From NCBI GenBank assembly GCA_024235755.1, contig JACKLV010000014.1:31627-95626 (forward strand): a stretch of DNA of 64,000 nt, given 5' to 3'. Positions within the stretch are counted from its first letter, which is position 1; each line of letters starts with the position of its first letter. This stretch comes from Burkholderiales bacterium (GTDB taxonomy: Bacteria; Pseudomonadota; Gammaproteobacteria; Burkholderiales; Nitrosomonadaceae). The notes beneath the pieces were generated by a model, which saw only the letters and a program-made list of their open reading frames with translations, searched no databases and was not told where the DNA came from. Below, piece by piece: positions 10,045 to 18,441 of the stretch. The position numbers were made by a program, and so were the translations under genes.

Positions 10045-10647
10045 ATGAAAGATACCATTATTGACTTAATCAGACATGGCGAACCGGTTGGCGGCCGCCG
10101 TTATCGCGGTCACACGATTGACGATCCCTTGACAGAAAAGGGCTGGATGCAAATGTGGCATGCTGTCGGAGATTATCATCACTGGCAACAAATTATCAGC
10201 TCCCCCCTGTTACGCTGCCAGGCATTCGCGGTTGCTTTAGGGAACCGGCATAACATCAGTGTTGCGATAGAACCCAGGTTACGAGAAGTCGGTTTTGGCG
10301 AATGGGAAGGATTAAGTCATGATACTGTAAAAAAAGAAAGAATCGATGAATACCGGGCTTTTTTAAAAGACCCTGTTCATCGACGTCCGGAAGGCGCTGA
10401 AGTGCTGGGGAATTTCATTCAGCGCGTTGCCTCTGCTTACGAAGACGTGATAACGCATCATCATGGTAAACGGTGTTTAATCGTAACTCATGCCGGCGTT
10501 ATCCGTGCAATCATCGCCCGCGTTGTCAACGCCGATCCTGTCGGACTTTATCGAATCAAAATCAACAATGGTGGCATTACCCGCATTCGTCACACCGAAA
10601 CCGGCGATATGCTGGAATGTTTAAACGGACAACTTACAGGCGAATAA
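10045..10647 (+). CDS. Histidine phosphatase family protein (phosphoglycerate mutase-like)
   Basis: A 200-residue member of the histidine phosphatase superfamily. The catalytic RHG motif is in DLIRHGEP at residues 9-16, and the second catalytic histidine is in LIVTHAGVIRAI near residue 150. The acidic partner is in REVGFGEWEG. The sequence resembles the CobC/GpmB-like group, but the substrate is not determined. It starts 8 bases after the hybrid kinase and is probably cotranscribed. It converges with the GGDEF-EAL gene, only 19 bases away. Confidence 0.88.
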   Translation: MKDTIIDLIRHGEPVGGRRYRGHTIDDPLTEKGWMQMWHAVGDYHHWQQIISSPLLRCQAFAVALGNRHNISVAIEPRLREVGFGEWEGLSHDTVKKERIDEYRAFLKDPVHRRPEGAEVLGNFIQRVASAYEDVITHHHGKRCLIVTHAGVIRAIIARVVNADPVGLYRIKINNGGITRIRHTETGDMLECLNGQLTGE

Positions 10648-10666
10648 CGGCCACACAAAGCATTTC

Positions 10667-13192
10667 TTAATCTGGATCATCTGCGCTTTTCTTCCGGACC
10701 TTGCCTTCGATGGGATACGGACTTGCCAGCCAAAATCCCTGCACATAATCCACTCCCATTTCTTTAAGTAAATGTTGAGTTGCATCGTTTTCCACCCACT
10801 CAGCAATTGTCTTGAGCTGCATAATGTGCCCAATTTTATGTATCGCTTCAACCATTGCACGGTCTATTGGATCGGTCGTCATATCTTTGACAAGTCGCCC
10901 GTCAATTTTCAGATAGTCGAGCGGCAAATCCTTAAGATAACCAAACGATGACAAACCACTGCCGAAGTCGTCCATTGAAAAACGACAACCTAATTTCTTA
11001 AGTGTCGTTACAAATCGTGTCACATGCTTCAGATCAGCCAACGCAACATTTTCAGTAATTTCAAAGCAGAGACTGGAAGGACTCACTTGATTTCTTTTAA
11101 TGCCATTCACAACGAAATCAAGAAAATCTTTATCGCCAAGAGACTGCGCAGACAAATTAATGGCGTATACAACTTGACGATCCTTCGATAATGCCGTACT
11201 GAGCAAATGCAGTGTACGTTCAACAACCCAGCGATCCAATGTCAGCATCTGATTATAACGCTCTGCCGAGGGGAGAAACGCACCCGGCGAAATCAAATTA
11301 CCCTGCTCGTCTTGCAAGCGCAACAGAATTTCTCCATGCTCCTCGGCCTTCTGCTCTGTCGAAATAAGAATAATGGGCTGATAATACAATAGTAAACGGT
11401 CATCTTCGATAGCCTGTCGAATTCGCGGCAACCATTGCATTTCGCCTGAGCGCTTCAATAATATGCTGTCTTTCTCCTGATAAACATGTATCCGGTTGCG
11501 TCCACTATCCTTGGCTGCATAGCAGGCACTGTCGGCGGCGCTCAACGCTTTTGCGAGACTTATATTTGTTTGATTGATCGGAAACAATCCGATACTGACA
11601 CCGATTGAAAATGTTTTACCTTGCCACTGAAAACGAAAATCCTGCACAAGATCACACAGCATTTTTGCAATGCGTAATGCTTTTTGCTGCGGGCAATGTT
11701 CCAGAATAATGCCAAATTCATCACCACCCAAACGCGCAAATGTATCGCCACTGCGCAATCTGGCGTGCAACAAAGCACTAACCTGACGCAACAGTTCATC
11801 CCCTGCATTATGTCCGCAGGTGTCGTTAACCACTTTAAATTGATCCAAATCGAGATACAAAAGCGCGTGCGACTGGTATTCACGCGTCGACTCCAGAATC
11901 TGCGCCAGTCTGGATTCAAATTCGTTGCGATTCAGTAAATTCGTCAACGCGTCGTGAGTTGCTTGATAAGTCAGTTTCTGTGTCAGTTTTCGTTCTTCTG
12001 TAACATCGCGAAATGTTAGCACCGACCCCATCACATTCCCTTTTCCATCATAAATAGGCGCAACAGCATAATTGATTACAAACTTTTGGTTGTTCTTTCT
12101 AATTAACAAGCATTCCTGACGATCTCCATAAGCATCATTTTTTTTAATATGTTGATCAGCTATCAGAATATTGATGGATTCTTGCATGGCCGCGTCAACA
12201 AACTGAAACGCCCAATGAAATGGAACGCCTTGTACTTCGGCATTGTTTGTTCCGGTCAGCAGCTCCGCTGTCGGATTCAGATACGTTATTCTGTTTTGTT
12301 CATCTGTCGTGATGACAGCATCCCTGATACTGGCCAATGTCACTTTAAATAGTTCTTTCTCTTGCTCCAATTTGTCGTTGGACTGAACAAGCGCTTCAGT
12401 GCGTTCTATGACACGTTGTTCCAGCTCATTATTCACGATTTGCAATTTACGTTCGGCGTGTTTTTTTTCTTCAATTTGCGCTTGCAGCTTAACATTGGTT
12501 GCAAGTTGCTGATCTTTAGCCGCCAACAGACGCTGCACCAAATCAGAATTTTCAAAACGTAAACGCAATGTATCGGCAACGTTATGGTAATTACGCCGCG
12601 AGATCTTGATCATTAAAACCAAGAACAACAGATAGGTAGCTGCCATTGCCAAGTTCGATTCACTGCTATGCGTCATGATCTGATACGTAAATGGCAACAT
12701 GGCCGGTACTGAAAAAATCAAAAAAGCCCACCGGTATGATGAAAGCGTTGTCATCGAACCAGCTACAATGCCGCCAAACAAATACGCAAGAAACAGCTTG
12801 TGAGCCGGGCTCTCCTCAAGATAAAAAAATCCCCCCGCCACACCCCAAAGCGAGCCCGCGAAAAAAACACCCAGCAAAAAAAGCCGAACCGCCTTGATTG
12901 CATCAGAATAGGATGCATCTTTGCTAAGAAATGCCTTCACTTGAAGATATCGTACAGCAGTCAATAGAAGCATTACAATCAGCCATACAAGCAACGCTTC
13001 TCTGGGAACATAGTTCCAATGAACCAGCACGAACACTAAAGCGAGAACAGGTGTCGCTAGAAAAGCTGTTTTACTGAATTGAAAAAGCAGCTTAATTTGC
13101 TCGATATGGATTTCTGAAGCATGATCAGTCAGAAACAATCCAGAATCATCGCGATGATTAGATGACATCGGGTTCTGGGATTTCTTTTTCAT
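10667..13192 (-). CDS. Membrane PAS-GGDEF-EAL protein (cyclic di-GMP turnover)
   Basis: An 841-residue protein. Residues 35-200 hold about six membrane segments, followed by a coiled coil (about 215-275), a PAS domain (about 280-410), GGDEF and EAL domains. The GGDEF motif is intact (RLGGDEFGIILE), so diguanylate cyclase activity is possible. The EAL signature reads EILLR with the catalytic glutamate kept. Metal ligands appear in EITENVAL and DDFGSGLSSFGYLK, and the KID lysine is present, so phosphodiesterase activity is also possible. The net direction cannot be decided from sequence. A ten-residue insertion (STEQKAEEHG) lies just before the EILLR motif. Confidence 0.93.
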   Translation of the reverse strand: MKKKSQNPMSSNHRDDSGLFLTDHASEIHIEQIKLLFQFSKTAFLATPVLALVFVLVHWNYVPREALLVWLIVMLLLTAVRYLQVKAFLSKDASYSDAIKAVRLFLLGVFFAGSLWGVAGGFFYLEESPAHKLFLAYLFGGIVAGSMTTLSSYRWAFLIFSVPAMLPFTYQIMTHSSESNLAMAATYLLFLVLMIKISRRNYHNVADTLRLRFENSDLVQRLLAAKDQQLATNVKLQAQIEEKKHAERKLQIVNNELEQRVIERTEALVQSNDKLEQEKELFKVTLASIRDAVITTDEQNRITYLNPTAELLTGTNNAEVQGVPFHWAFQFVDAAMQESINILIADQHIKKNDAYGDRQECLLIRKNNQKFVINYAVAPIYDGKGNVMGSVLTFRDVTEERKLTQKLTYQATHDALTNLLNRNEFESRLAQILESTREYQSHALLYLDLDQFKVVNDTCGHNAGDELLRQVSALLHARLRSGDTFARLGGDEFGIILEHCPQQKALRIAKMLCDLVQDFRFQWQGKTFSIGVSIGLFPINQTNISLAKALSAADSACYAAKDSGRNRIHVYQEKDSILLKRSGEMQWLPRIRQAIEDDRLLLYYQPIILISTEQKAEEHGEILLRLQDEQGNLISPGAFLPSAERYNQMLTLDRWVVERTLHLLSTALSKDRQVVYAINLSAQSLGDKDFLDFVVNGIKRNQVSPSSLCFEITENVALADLKHVTRFVTTLKKLGCRFSMDDFGSGLSSFGYLKDLPLDYLKIDGRLVKDMTTDPIDRAMVEAIHKIGHIMQLKTIAEWVENDATQHLLKEMGVDYVQGFWLASPYPIEGKVRKKSADDPD

Positions 13193-13406
13193 CGCAACTC
13201 TGACTGTGGAAATTGTACCCGGTTATTGCAAAATGATTTAGAATCAAAGAAAATAACCAATAAAATGAAAGGGCTAATATAGGTTCAAGAAAAAACTGAA
13301 TAAGAGAAGTATCGGTGCAGGCGAAAATGTCTTTATATTATCGTATCAACCACAATTAGAATTTTATCGCAATAATACTACTTACAATAGAATTCTGGAG
13401 AAAACG

Positions 13407-14765
13407 ATTAAACTCAACAATATCTGTACTGCACTGAACAGTCGTTTTTTTTATCTGTGCTGTATGTTGTGTTATCTGTCTCCCGCATCGGGAGCAGGTA
13501 TTGCAATAATGGAAAACAGCGTTAAGGAGCTGGGCCAGGCTTTTTCCGGTGCCCCGACCAACATTGAAGACGGTAGCATGGTTTTTTTTAATCCAGGCGC
13601 CATGAATCATGTTCGAGGCGGTTTATTTTCGTTTGCTGGCTACGTAGCTATTCCTTCCGCTCGTTTTAACAATGCAGCATCACAATTAAGTCCACAAATT
13701 GGCGGTTCCTCTTTGCTTGGAAACGATGGCGGAGACTCGCCACGCACAGTTTTGATACCCAATTTTTATTGGGTACAAAACTTGTCCGAGCGGTTTGCCG
13801 TTGGACTGGGCATCAATTTTCCTTTTGGCATGGAAAGCAGTTATCGTCCTGACTGGAAAGGTCGATATCAGGCAATTGATTCGGAGCTTATCACAGTTAA
13901 TTTCAACCCGTCGGCTTCCATGAAAATCACGGAGAAACTGTCTGTAGGCGCGGGTCTCAATATACAATATCTTGAATCCAAGTTGACCAATGCCATAGAT
14001 TTCGGGACAGCTTGCCTGCGCGTACTTAACCCGACTACCTGCGCCAGTCAAGGACTCCTCCCGCAAATGGCCGACGGACATGTGTCGCTCAAAGGCGACA
14101 GCATAGGTTTCGGCTATAATATTGGAATCTTTTACACACCAACACAAAATACCCGCTTGGGTGTGAGTTACCGCTCAAAAGTACATCATAACGTAAGTGG
14201 TAAAGCGGATTTTACCGTACCTGAAAATGCAAGATTATTAACACAAAGTCATATTTTTGTTGATACACCTGCAAAAACGCCGGTCACACTGCCTGACAAT
14301 GTGCTTTTCGGCTTCTTTCATCAACTCAATGCTGCTTGGACGTTCAGTGCGGACGCCATGTGGACACGTTGGAGCCACATCCAGGAACTCAGGACGGACT
14401 TTTCATCGGTCCAGTCGGATGATGTCCAGATGTTGAAGTGGAAAGATACATGGCGGGTTGCATTTGGTCTGAGCTATTCTCCAATAATCAATAAATTAAC
14501 CGTACGTACCGGCTTTGCCTATGATGAATCACCCGTCCCCGGTTCGCTGAATCGCTCACCCAGAATCCCTGACAATGACCGCTATTGGCTGACTGCAGGT
14601 GCAACCTATGCGGTTTTCAAAAATATTAATGTACATGTCGCGTATGCGCATTTGTTTATCAACGACGCCTTCATTAACAGAACCGGCACGACCGGCGATC
14701 AATTGATCGGCAAATTTACAGAACATATCAATCTTGTTGGAATGCAACTGGATTGGCGGTTTTAA
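13407..14765 (+). CDS. FadL/OmpP1/TodX family outer-membrane channel
   Basis: This family moves hydrophobic compounds such as fatty acids across the outer membrane. The mature N-terminus reads GAGIAIMENSVKELGQAFSG, matching the FadL hatch pattern, and the protein ends in DWRF. The first ATG in frame, at 13464, falls in the middle of the signal peptide. Extending upstream gives a full peptide with basic residues and a hydrophobic core (FFYLCCMLCYL), cleaved near ASG-AG. The only in-frame codon with a good ribosome site (GGAG at 13397-13400, six-base spacing) is ATT at 13407, giving 452 residues. The start is therefore uncertain: a rare ATT start, another weak start, or a sequence error. Confidence 0.85.
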   Translation: MKLNNICTALNSRFFYLCCMLCYLSPASGAGIAIMENSVKELGQAFSGAPTNIEDGSMVFFNPGAMNHVRGGLFSFAGYVAIPSARFNNAASQLSPQIGGSSLLGNDGGDSPRTVLIPNFYWVQNLSERFAVGLGINFPFGMESSYRPDWKGRYQAIDSELITVNFNPSASMKITEKLSVGAGLNIQYLESKLTNAIDFGTACLRVLNPTTCASQGLLPQMADGHVSLKGDSIGFGYNIGIFYTPTQNTRLGVSYRSKVHHNVSGKADFTVPENARLLTQSHIFVDTPAKTPVTLPDNVLFGFFHQLNAAWTFSADAMWTRWSHIQELRTDFSSVQSDDVQMLKWKDTWRVAFGLSYSPIINKLTVRTGFAYDESPVPGSLNRSPRIPDNDRYWLTAGATYAVFKNINVHVAYAHLFINDAFINRTGTTGDQLIGKFTEHINLVGMQLDWRF

Positions 14766-14828
14766 GCACGACATTGCGCAATTGCTTCAAATACCAGACT
14801 GCATATGGTTTCTGGCCATACTAATCCG

Positions 14829-16394
14829 TCATACACGGATGCTGCGCAACAATTTTATCAAGCCGACACAACCAACCAGCAACAACAAGCTCTGCAACAG
14901 CCCCGCCGAAACCGAAGCGGCCTGAAGTGCCTGAAGACCGCCAGCCAATAACAGAACCGCGGCCGCCGCACCTTCTGAAATACCCCAGAATACGCGGTTG
15001 GCAACCGGCGGGTTTGGATTACCACCGGATGTAACCATATCATCTACGAACGATCCCGAGTCTGATGATGTAATAAAAAAAATCACCGCCAGCAGCAATC
15101 CGCCCCATTGCATTACAGTCGTCCAGGGCAGATGTTCGAGTAACACATGTAATGACACAGCTGCATTATCTATGACGGGACCCGCCATACTACCGGTTGC
15201 TTTTTCCAAATAAAGTCCCGTGCTGCCAAACACGGAAAACCAGATAAAATTAATCAGTGTCGGAATCAGCAATACAAAACCGACAAATTCACGAATAGTC
15301 CGCCCTCTGGAAATACGCGCAATAAAAATGCCGACAAAAGGACTCCAGGAAAACCACCAGCCCCAGTAAAAAAGAGTCCATTGTGTCTGCCAGTCGGTTT
15401 CAGCGCGTAAATCCAGCCAGACACTGGTTGGAATGAAATACTGGACATAATCAATAACCGTTGTAAAAAAAGCGGTTATCTGATACGTGGTTGGCCCTGC
15501 CAGAAAGACAAAGATTAGAAAAAAGCCCATAATGAGGCAATTTAGGACACTTAAATAACGAATCCCTCTGGCTACACCGCTCACTGTCGAGATTGTTGCA
15601 ATTGCAGTAATCAAAGTGATGATCCAAACCTGAATTGTCACCGAATAATCGATATCAACGACACGACTCAATCCTGCATTGATTTGCATTGCACCCAAGC
15701 CGAGTGATGTCGCTACACCCAGCAAGGTCCCGATCGTACAAAAAGCATCCGTAGTATGCCCAAGCCAGCCATGAATTCTTGCACCAAACAACGGGTAAAG
15801 CAGCGACCTAGGTGCCAACGGCAAACCAAACCGGAAGTGAAGCAAAGCAATACAAAGACCGAAAATCACATAAATTGCCCATGGATGCAGTCCCCAATGA
15901 AAAAAGCTGAATCGCATGGCTTCTGCTTGCGCCTCCGCAGTTTCGGGTTCAGCAGTGGGCGGATCATAGTAATGATACAACGGCTCCGCAACCCCCCAAA
16001 ACACCAACCCCATACCCATTCCTGCTGCAAAAAGCATTGCCAGCCATGCCAGAAAGCCAAACTGAGGTTTTTCATCTGGTGCACCTAACTTCAGTTCTCC
16101 ATAGCGGCTGAATAATAACCAGAATGCGCAAATAACCATCACGATAGTGGCTGCAATATAATAACCACCAAATAGACTGGTAATATGATGCAACAAGGCA
16201 TCAAATAATCGGCCAGCTATTTCACTCCAAATGCCGGCGAATGCGATCAGGGCAATATTAATAGTAGCGGCAGTAAAAAAAACAGGCGGTGAAATTCCGT
16301 CACGCCATTCACGTAACAATTGTGTACAATAAGCAATTAATTGACGCATAAATAAAAGAATGTTCTGAATGGGTTTCTGTATCCATTCTAACAA
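14829..16394 (-). CDS. BCCT family betaine/choline/carnitine transporter
   Basis: A secondary transporter of 521 residues with about twelve membrane segments. BCCT hallmarks are visible: GMGMGLVFWGVAEPLYHY in the third segment, FFHWGLHPWAIY, and the central WTLFYWGWWFSWSPFVGIFIARISRGRTIREF signature. It probably imports a compatible solute for osmoprotection, driven by sodium or protons; the substrate is unknown. The start is TTG at 16394; an internal ATG at 16346 would remove 16 residues and is a fair alternative. There is no long regulatory tail, so activity is probably not controlled as in BetP. It converges with the FadL-like gene. Confidence 0.93.
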   Translation of the reverse strand: MLEWIQKPIQNILLFMRQLIAYCTQLLREWRDGISPPVFFTAATINIALIAFAGIWSEIAGRLFDALLHHITSLFGGYYIAATIVMVICAFWLLFSRYGELKLGAPDEKPQFGFLAWLAMLFAAGMGMGLVFWGVAEPLYHYYDPPTAEPETAEAQAEAMRFSFFHWGLHPWAIYVIFGLCIALLHFRFGLPLAPRSLLYPLFGARIHGWLGHTTDAFCTIGTLLGVATSLGLGAMQINAGLSRVVDIDYSVTIQVWIITLITAIATISTVSGVARGIRYLSVLNCLIMGFFLIFVFLAGPTTYQITAFFTTVIDYVQYFIPTSVWLDLRAETDWQTQWTLFYWGWWFSWSPFVGIFIARISRGRTIREFVGFVLLIPTLINFIWFSVFGSTGLYLEKATGSMAGPVIDNAAVSLHVLLEHLPWTTVMQWGGLLLAVIFFITSSDSGSFVDDMVTSGGNPNPPVANRVFWGISEGAAAAVLLLAGGLQALQAASVSAGLLQSLLLLVGCVGLIKLLRSIRV

Positions 16395-16444
16395 ACCCTA
16401 CAAATCGACGCGAAAATCACGTTCAATAAAATCAAGATTCAATC

Positions 16445-17260
16445 ATGACACAACGCATAGCACTGGTAACCGGCGCGTCTAGCGGTATCGGCAAAGCGAC
16501 TGCTGAACTCCTGGCAAAAAATAATTTTTATGTCTACGCCATGGCACGCCGCAAGGAAAGACTTGAAGCTATGCGTTCGGATACTATAGAGCCGATTCAA
16601 CTGGATGTAACGGATGCCAAAGCTATAGAAGAAACTGTCGATCATGTCATGGCAGCCAAAGGGCGTATTGATTTACTGGTTAATAACGCAGGTTATGGGC
16701 AATTAGGGGCAATCGAATGCGTTTCTATGGAAGCCGCTCACGCACAGTTTGAAGTCAACGTTTTTGGCTACGCACGCTTTATGCATGCAGTGTTACCACA
16801 CATGCGCTCGCAACAATCCGGCTGTATTATCAATATCGCATCGATACTGGGAAAAATATCACTTCCGGGTTTTGGTTGGTACGCTGCTTCAAAACATGCA
16901 GTTGAAGCACTGTCAGAAACCTTGCGCAGTGAAGTGATGAAATTCGGAATCAAGGTTATTGTCATTGCGCCGGGTTTAATTAAAACAGAGTTTGCGGAAA
17001 AAGAATTTCAATTACTCAAAACAGTCAAACACCCGCCAGCCTACCGGAAACTGCTCGATGCCCTTCCCCGTCTTCTTGCTGGCGAACCTAAAGCACCTGG
17101 ACCGGAAATCATTGCACAGGCTGTCCTTAAAGCTGCCACTACTGCTTTCCCACCTATGCGTCATGCGCTGCCTGGCGATTCTAAAACAGCAGTGATATCA
17201 CACCGGTTGCTGGGCAGTCGGCTCTTTAACTGGGCCGTTCGGCTTAAAATGAAGATTTGA
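16445..17260 (+). CDS. Short-chain dehydrogenase/reductase (SDR)
   Basis: A 271-residue classical SDR. The NAD(P)-binding TGASSGIGKATAE motif is at residues 10-22, NNAG is present, the catalytic serine is in NIASILGK, and the YAASK motif supplies tyrosine and lysine. ARRK after the second strand suggests NADP preference. The C-terminal part (residues 190-271) is longer than a minimal SDR. Substrate is not identifiable. It is divergent from the BCCT gene and stands alone. Confidence 0.9.
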   Translation: MTQRIALVTGASSGIGKATAELLAKNNFYVYAMARRKERLEAMRSDTIEPIQLDVTDAKAIEETVDHVMAAKGRIDLLVNNAGYGQLGAIECVSMEAAHAQFEVNVFGYARFMHAVLPHMRSQQSGCIINIASILGKISLPGFGWYAASKHAVEALSETLRSEVMKFGIKVIVIAPGLIKTEFAEKEFQLLKTVKHPPAYRKLLDALPRLLAGEPKAPGPEIIAQAVLKAATTAFPPMRHALPGDSKTAVISHRLLGSRLFNWAVRLKMKI

Positions 17261-17381
17261 GTACTTGTTGTGTCTGAAGTGACATCAACAGTCTGTTGAT
17301 ACTCATCGAGAAGACAAATCAGGAAAAGTATATCATCAAACCCATATCAAGGAAATTCCAGAAAATATTAAAGGTGACCTT

Positions 17382-17603
17382 ATGAGCAATGATATTCATA
17401 ACGTAACAGAAAGTGTGATAGAACGATTTAAACAGGAACTTACACCAGAGGCATTAAACTGCCTTTCCGCTTCCGATTTCGACAAGCTAGGCATGCTGAT
17501 TAAAAATACGATTGCGAAGGATCGTGAAGATACCGCCGCACAACTTGAATCTTTGGCAAGACAATTAAAAGCGGATATTGAATATTTCGATATCAGCCTG
17601 TAA
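17382..17603 (+). CDS. Small conserved-looking hypothetical protein
   Basis: A 73-residue soluble acidic protein, preceded by a good ribosome site (AAGGTGA at 17371-17377, four bases before the ATG). It is predicted to be largely helical, with an amphipathic second half (AAQLESLARQLKADIEYF). I do not recognise a family. It overlaps by 11 bases, tail to tail, with the acyl-CoA synthetase remnant on the other strand. Confidence 0.6.
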   Translation: MSNDIHNVTESVIERFKQELTPEALNCLSASDFDKLGMLIKNTIAKDREDTAAQLESLARQLKADIEYFDISL

Positions 17604-17820
17604 GTTTTGGATTCCTGTCAGAAGTGTCTTTCATTGCTTCAATTGCCATTTCCCGCATTCTAAATTTCTGTAATTTACCGGTTACAGTCATAGGAAATGT
17701 TTTGACGAAGCGAATATATTTTGGAATTTTAAAATACGCGATGTTGTTTTTGCAAAAATCCCGGACTTCCTCCTCTGTCAGCATTTCACCTACATGCAGC
17801 TGAATCCAGGCCATGATTTC
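17593..17820 (-). pseudogene. C-terminal remnant of an acyl-CoA synthetase (AMP-binding family)
   Basis: About 75 residues correspond to the extreme C-terminal domain of fatty acyl-CoA/AMP ligases. The MAWIQLHVGE opening, AYFKIPKYIRFV and the catalytic-lysine motif TVTGKLQKFRMRE are all recognisable. The reading frame begins in the middle of that domain: a TAA stop lies two codons upstream of the MAW segment and nothing further upstream encodes the rest of the roughly 500-residue enzyme. It is therefore a deletion remnant, not an intact gene. Confidence 0.85.
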
Positions 17821-17963
17821 TTATTCTTATTTTGGGCAAAAAACAAATATTAAAAGCTACACTCTCGTGTCTTGCTTGTGCCACATCAGGCCCAACAGAA
17901 ATAATTCGCTAATTTAACCCTTGAGTTTACGGCAAGAGTCCAGTGAGGCGGTATTTATATAAG

Positions 17964-18284
17964 TTACTGATCGCTTTCACTTACATTATCTTTTAACAGC
18001 ACTGGAAAATGATAATAGGCTGCGTTGAGATAACCGGTAACATCGGCTATATCTTTACTGTACCAGTCGAGACTGAGATTACTTTGCCAGCGATTGACCT
18101 GTTCCATCAATGTGTGCCAATCAGTAGCCAGATTGTTTTTACGCCAATGTACTTCGGTATCATGACATGAACTGCAATGAATCTCATACAGCAGCTTACC
18201 ACGTTCTTCATCATATCCGGGTTGAGCGCAGATTTGTGTCGGCAGCATCAAAGACAAACTGATCAAAGCAAGCACTTTATTCAT
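17964..18284 (-). CDS. Small periplasmic monoheme cytochrome c
   Basis: The preferred start at 18284 gives 106 residues beginning with a clear signal peptide (MNKVLALISLSLMLPTQICA, cleaved near AQ). One heme site, CSSCH, follows near residue 37. No methionine in the usual C-terminal ligand position is obvious, so the sixth heme ligand is unclear. A longer form from 18341 would place non-signal residues in front and is less likely. It lies about 2 kb from the hydroxylamine oxidation cluster, but in a separate unit, with rhlE between. Its electron partners are unknown. Confidence 0.8.
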   Translation of the reverse strand: MNKVLALISLSLMLPTQICAQPGYDEERGKLLYEIHCSSCHDTEVHWRKNNLATDWHTLMEQVNRWQSNLSLDWYSKDIADVTGYLNAAYYHFPVLLKDNVSESDQ

Positions 18285-18441
18285 TGAAACGATAAACCAT
18301 CCTTTAATGTACAAAATTGTGACTCTAAAGCCAGACTTCAACTTTTAATAAAAACAAAAAATAAATTCAGTAACTCTATAAAGTAAAATTTTTAAATATT
18401 TCCTCTAAATTCTTTTCAGCTTGAAAATCCTGAAATTCACT

